From assembly GCF_000372465.1 (NCBI RefSeq), contig NZ_AQUZ01000037.1, forward strand, positions 30,128 through 94,127: a DNA stretch of 64,000 nt. Reading direction: 5' to 3'. The notes below the pieces were generated by a model. It was not told where the DNA came from. It was given only the letters and a program-made list of their open reading frames with translations, and did not search any database. The translations under genes were made by a program, and so were the position numbers. Positions 61,054 through 64,000 of this stretch are shown piece by piece (within the stretch, counting starts at the first letter, position 1; each line of letters starts with the position of its first letter). The stretch comes from Kribbella catacumbae DSM 19601 (lineage in GTDB: Bacteria > Actinomycetota > Actinomycetes > Propionibacteriales > Kribbellaceae).

Positions 61054-62073
61054 ATGCAGAGCAATCGGCCGCCGACCCTGGTGGACGTCGCCAACGTGGC
61101 CGGCGTCTCGCGCGCCACCGCGTCGCGGGTGATCAACGGCGTGGAGACCGTCGACCCGGCGATGCGGTCGAAGGTCGAGGCGGCGGTGCAATCGACCGGC
61201 TACATCCCGAACACCGTCGCGCGGTCGCTGGTCACCCGCAAGGCCGGCGCGATCGCCCTGGTGATCTCAGGCTCGGACGGGTCGGCCGAGCAGGTGCTTG
61301 GCGACCCGTTCTTCGGCCGGGTGACCTCTGGGGTGGTGAAGAGTTTGCTTCCGCAGAAGGTGCATCCGACGCTGGTACTGGCCGATTCCGATGCTGCCCG
61401 GGCTGACGCGGTGAGCTACGTCCGCCAGGGCAAGGCCGACGGCGCGCTGCTGGTCTCCACTCATTCCGACGACACGCTGCCCGGTCTGTTCGTGGCTGCT
61501 GGGATTCCGGCGGTGCTGTTCGCGCGACCCGGGCGCGATGTCCCGATCAGCTACGTCGACCTGGCGCACGCCGTCGGCGCCGCACTAGCCGCCGACCGGT
61601 TGGTGGCCCGCGGTTGCCGCCGCGTGGTCACCATCGCCGGGCCGAGCGACGTACCGGCGGCCCAGGATCGGCTGACCGGCTTCCGCCAGGCGATGGCACG
61701 CCACGGTCAGGCCTACATACCCGTTGCCAAGGGCAACTTCACCCGCGAGAGCGGCGAGCTGGCGATGACCGAACTCCTCACCCAGCACCCCGACCTCGAC
61801 GGCGTCTTCGCAGCCAACGACCTGATGGCCGCCGGCGCCTTACGCGTACTGCGAGACCAGGGCCGCACGGTCCCTGACGACGTAGCAGTAGTCGGCTTCG
61901 ACGACAGCGAACCGGCCCACCACACCCACCCCCAACTAACCACCATCGCCCAGCCAGTCGAAGAAATGGCCGCCGAAATGGCCCGCATCCTCCTGACCCA
62001 CATAGCCGACCCCACCCTCCGCCCGACGTCAGTAATCTTCGACCCCCACCTGGTCTCCCGAGAATCAGCCTGA
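61054..62073 (+). CDS. LacI-family transcriptional regulator
   Basis: A 339-residue sugar-responsive repressor. The N-terminal LacI helix-turn-helix and hinge are typical (TLVDVANVAGVSRATASRVI, VEAAVQSTGYIPNTVARSL), followed by a periplasmic-binding-protein-like sensor (FGRVTSGVVKSLLPQK, DGVFAANDLMAAGALRVL, VAVVGFDDSEPAHHTHPQLT). The ATG at 61054 gives the normal family length; a TTG at 61030 has a better G-rich ribosome site and would add 8 residues. It lies 52 bases after the CBM32 glycosidase. The two AGAGCGCT palindromes at 58667 and 58791 are its most likely targets. Confidence 0.9.
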   Translation: MQSNRPPTLVDVANVAGVSRATASRVINGVETVDPAMRSKVEAAVQSTGYIPNTVARSLVTRKAGAIALVISGSDGSAEQVLGDPFFGRVTSGVVKSLLPQKVHPTLVLADSDAARADAVSYVRQGKADGALLVSTHSDDTLPGLFVAAGIPAVLFARPGRDVPISYVDLAHAVGAALAADRLVARGCRRVVTIAGPSDVPAAQDRLTGFRQAMARHGQAYIPVAKGNFTRESGELAMTELLTQHPDLDGVFAANDLMAAGALRVLRDQGRTVPDDVAVVGFDDSEPAHHTHPQLTTIAQPVEEMAAEMARILLTHIADPTLRPTSVIFDPHLVSRESA

Positions 62074-62077
62074 AGTG

Positions 62078-62848
62078 TCAGTTCATCAGGGCTGCGGATT
62101 GGGTTTGCAGGAAGGGGATGTTGGCCTGGCGGGACCAGCGGTTGACTTCTGTGGCTAGGGCGATGGAGGCGGCGGGGTCGCCTTCGTCGCGGGCTAGTAC
62201 TGCGAGGAGGGTTTGCTGGGCTAGGGCGCCTAGGAGGTGGCCGACCTTTTGGCGGAGTTCGGTTGAGCGTTCCCAGTGGGTTCGGGCCAAGGGGAGGTTG
62301 CCGGCGGTGTGGGCGTGGTCGCCTAGGTGGCGGAGGGCTAGGGAGATCAGGAGGTCGTCGCCGGAGGATTCGCCGAGGGTTAGCGCGGTTGTGTAGGCGG
62401 TGAAGGCCTTCTCGGGGTGTTCCAGGAGGTTGTCGGCGATCACTCCGGCGTAGAAGGCGGCGTGACCGGAGCGGCTGTCGTCGGGTGCGGTCTCGTGGAG
62501 TTCGGCAGCTCGTTTCGCGTAGGCCTCACCGGCGGTGCGGTCGCTGGCGAACAGGGCGACGCTGTAGTCCTTCTTGAGTTGGAGGAAGGACAGATCCCAA
62601 GCCAGCAACGCATCCGGCGTTTCAGAGAGCGCTTCCGCCAGTACTGCGAGCGCGGGGCCGGCGTTGTCGGTTTGCTGGCCGAAGTCTTGATCCACGGTGA
62701 CCTCGGCGAGCGCGGCGGCGATCGCGAGGCGTTCTGCGGCGGTGGATGGGGTGGCAGCTCGGAGGAGGTCGGTGGCGGTTGTCCAGCGGCCCGCTCGCAT
62801 CAGCGCTGTGCTCGCGGCGAGCAGAGGAGAGAGTGCGATCTCAGTCAT
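62078..62848 (-). CDS. Helical-repeat (TPR-like) protein of unknown function
   Basis: A 256-residue all-helical cytosolic protein with Ala/Leu-rich repeats resembling tetratricopeptide units (LLAASTALMRAGRWTTATDL, GHAAFYAGVIADNLLEHPEK, LALRHLGDHAHTAGNLPLAR, QTLLAVLARDEGDPAASIAL). The ATG at 62848 lies at the end of a divergent promoter region; the longer frame runs across the MarR promoter and start and is rejected. No catalytic motif is seen. It is divergent from a MarR regulator, which probably controls it. Unlike the neighbouring genes it uses many GGG/AGG-type complement codons (long runs of cc/ct on its strand), but GC content stays high. Confidence 0.7.
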   Translation of the reverse strand: MTEIALSPLLAASTALMRAGRWTTATDLLRAATPSTAAERLAIAAALAEVTVDQDFGQQTDNAGPALAVLAEALSETPDALLAWDLSFLQLKKDYSVALFASDRTAGEAYAKRAAELHETAPDDSRSGHAAFYAGVIADNLLEHPEKAFTAYTTALTLGESSGDDLLISLALRHLGDHAHTAGNLPLARTHWERSTELRQKVGHLLGALAQQTLLAVLARDEGDPAASIALATEVNRWSRQANIPFLQTQSAALMN

Positions 62849-62860
62849 GATCGCGAGAGT

Positions 62861-62876
62861 ATTTCGATGTCGAAAT
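62861..62876. promoter_or_regulatory. Palindromic MarR-type operator
   Basis: ATTTCGA-TG-TCGAAAT is a perfect 7-bp inverted repeat in an unusually AT-rich patch between the divergent helical-repeat and MarR genes. It lies 13 bases upstream of the helical-repeat start codon and directly abuts the -35 box of the MarR promoter, so one bound dimer could block both. Confidence 0.7.
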
Positions 62877-62878
62877 TT

Positions 62879-62908
62879 TTGACAACTAAGCTTCAGTCGC
62901 TGAATAAT
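62879..62908 (+). promoter_or_regulatory. Sigma-70-type promoter of the MarR gene (leaderless)
   Basis: A perfect -35 TTGACA (62879-62884), an 18-base spacer and a -10 AATAAT (62903-62908, 5 of 6 match). The GTG start at 62916 lies only 7 bases after the -10 box, so the transcript should begin at or next to the start codon. No ribosome site is present, which agrees with leaderless translation. Confidence 0.72.
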
Positions 62909-62915
62909 CCAACCG

Positions 62916-63407
62916 GTGAAGGACTCGATCGACGACCACGTCGAACTCTGGGCGCGCGAACTACCGGACATGGACCTGCGGGTCGAGGGCATCGCGACCC
63001 GGCTACAGGCGCTCGGGCGCTACCTGGATCGGCAGCGCGACGCAGTACTGGCGGACCACGGGTTGCAGTGGTGGGGGTTCAAGACGCTCCACATGCTGCG
63101 CCGCGGCGGGGCGCCGTACCAGTCGACGCCCGGCCGCCTGGCAACTCAACTCGGCCTGTCTCCGGCCGCGATGACAAATCGGCTGGACGCTCTCGAGCGG
63201 CTTGGCTACGTCGCCCGCCACCACGATCGCGACGACCGGCGGAAGGTGGTCGCGACTCTCACCGACGCCGGCCTGCTGATCTGGCAGCAGGCACTCGGCG
63301 ACATCACCCAGGTCGAGGCCGACCTGGTCAACCAACTGCAGGCGACCGACCAGGATCACTTGACCAACCTCCTCCGCATCCTCGTTCATTCGACCGAGCA
63401 GCACTGA
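62916..63407 (+). CDS. MarR-family regulator
   Basis: A 163-residue winged-helix dimer-forming regulator. Core motifs are LQWWGFKTLHMLRRGG, GRLATQLGLSPAAMTNRLDA (recognition helix), LERLGYVARHHDRDDRRKVV (wing, with the family DxRDxR pattern as DRDDRR) and LTDAGLLIWQQALGDI. GTG 62916 is placed by the strong promoter just upstream. It has no efflux pump next to it; the divergent helical-repeat gene is the only obvious target besides itself. Confidence 0.9.
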   Translation: MKDSIDDHVELWARELPDMDLRVEGIATRLQALGRYLDRQRDAVLADHGLQWWGFKTLHMLRRGGAPYQSTPGRLATQLGLSPAAMTNRLDALERLGYVARHHDRDDRRKVVATLTDAGLLIWQQALGDITQVEADLVNQLQATDQDHLTNLLRILVHSTEQH

Positions 63408-63437
63408 GTACTGCTCCCTCGCTGGGGATGTCTGTCC

Positions 63438-63560
63438 CTAGGGTTCGAGGGCGTGGGTGCCGGTGTGGTCGACGCGGAATTTGAAGCCGTGAGGGCTGGT
63501 CCATTCCAAGGTGGCGTCGCCGAGGCGTTCAGCAACCCAGTGGCCGTGCGTCTTAACCCG
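63438..63560 (-). pseudogene. C-terminal fragment of an HNH endonuclease (DUF222/13E12 type)
   Basis: On the minus strand the last ~40 codons before the TAG at 63438-63440 read KTHGHWVAERLGDATLEW then TSPHGFKFRVDHTGTHALEP. The TSPHG...V-x-H-x-TGTH tail is the usual C-terminal end of actinobacterial DUF222-HNH proteins. Upstream, the frame loses similarity within about 40 bases of 63560 and no start, HNH motif or DUF222 part is visible in the remaining sequence, so only a remnant survives, possibly cut by an insertion. Confidence 0.6.
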
Positions 63561-64000
63561 GGTGCGCCGTGAGGCGCTTGTTGATTGAGTGGAGGTGGGA
63601 GACCTTCGCCGCTGTTCCTGTCGCAGCAGGACGGTGTAGCTGAGGGCAGCCTGATCCGGGAGGTGCCGGGTTCGGGTGGAAGCGGCCCTGACAAAGCCGG
63701 GACGTGTCAGTACTGCCAGATGGTGCGGGTCCGGCGAGCGTGGCGGAAAGGCATACGCGAGGAACCGGCGTTTACGTCCCTCAAAGACACACCGGCTCGA
63801 AACCTGGCGGATCCGGGCCGGATGCGATGCGCACCCACCCCCTCATGACGGGGTGGGGGACTTCCCGGAGCTATTCGAGTGGTGATGGGGAGGCTGCGGT
63901 GAAGTGCTGCGGGGTAGCCGTGGCGATGTCGCAGGGGCCAAGTCGGGTGCCTCCTTCGCCGAGCGATCAACGAGTGAACACGGGAACCGTTCCGGTCCTC
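63561..64000 (+). other. 440-base right edge without a supported gene; structured, possibly group II intron 5' part
   Basis: No frame here has coding character. A perfect 8-bp hairpin (CCCACCCC 63834-63841 / GGGGTGGG 63850-63857) and several short stems occur. The stretch from GTGCG at 63723 to a GTGAACACGGGAACC-like segment near 63974 is reminiscent of the 5' RNA domain of bacterial group II introns, whose reverse transcriptase gene would lie beyond the window. This is a pattern impression only. Confidence 0.25.

Overview
The window is high-GC DNA with dense, short-gapped and often overlapping genes, many GTG starts, actinobacterial-type XylA and PriA proteins, and a large set of secreted sugar-active proteins and one-gene regulators. 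This fits a soil actinobacterium. Gene content and style suggest the Nocardioidales/Kribbella group, but that placement is inference and no marker here proves it. No rRNA, tRNA, CRISPR array, integrase or intact insertion sequence was seen.

Region 1 (1-14.9 kb) is mostly core genes: the end of metK, its terminator, priA, and then the overlapping def-fmt-rsmB operon. Between and after these lie a divergent ArsR-type regulator/MFS pair, a HAD phosphatase, a lipoprotein/C39-peptidase pair, two drug/metabolite transporters, a hemerythrin-like protein and a cysteine-desulfurase-like enzyme.

Region 2 (14.9-38 kb) is a string of small modules. It holds a glycan cassette (clan GH-D glycosidase, ROK regulator, GH125 mannosidase), an ABC exporter, an ArsR-controlled DHA2 pump, an intact response regulator beside a decayed two-component system, and a GntR/lactate-dehydrogenase pair sharing a perfect double operator. 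It continues with an orphan histidine kinase, a truncated conserved protein, an MFS/flavoprotein operon, an AlkB-like dioxygenase, a SUKH-domain protein, an AAC(3)-like acetyltransferase overlapping an amidohydrolase, and an unknown Cys/His-rich protein.

Region 3 (38-54 kb) is the most striking part. A Tat-exported GH71/99-like enzyme is divergent from a co-directional run: ROK regulator, RbsA/RbsC-type ABC transporter and binding lipoprotein, Gfo/Idh/MocA oxidoreductase, xylose isomerase, a 1,796-residue secreted ThuA/sugar-dehydrogenase-like/carbohydrate-binding protein, and an IolE-like isomerase. I read this as a locus that captures, imports and oxidatively converts an unknown glycoside. 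A strongly structured 105-base element lies between the last two genes, and a perfect 20-bp-stem terminator ends the run.

Region 4 (54-64 kb) holds a subtilase-like secreted protein with Glu where the catalytic His is expected, a secreted DUF1996 protein and a CBM32 glycosidase that diverge from a region with two LacI-type operators, a LacI regulator, a helical-repeat protein divergent from a MarR regulator with a clear leaderless promoter, and at the right edge the tail of an HNH endonuclease gene followed by structured DNA without a recognisable gene.
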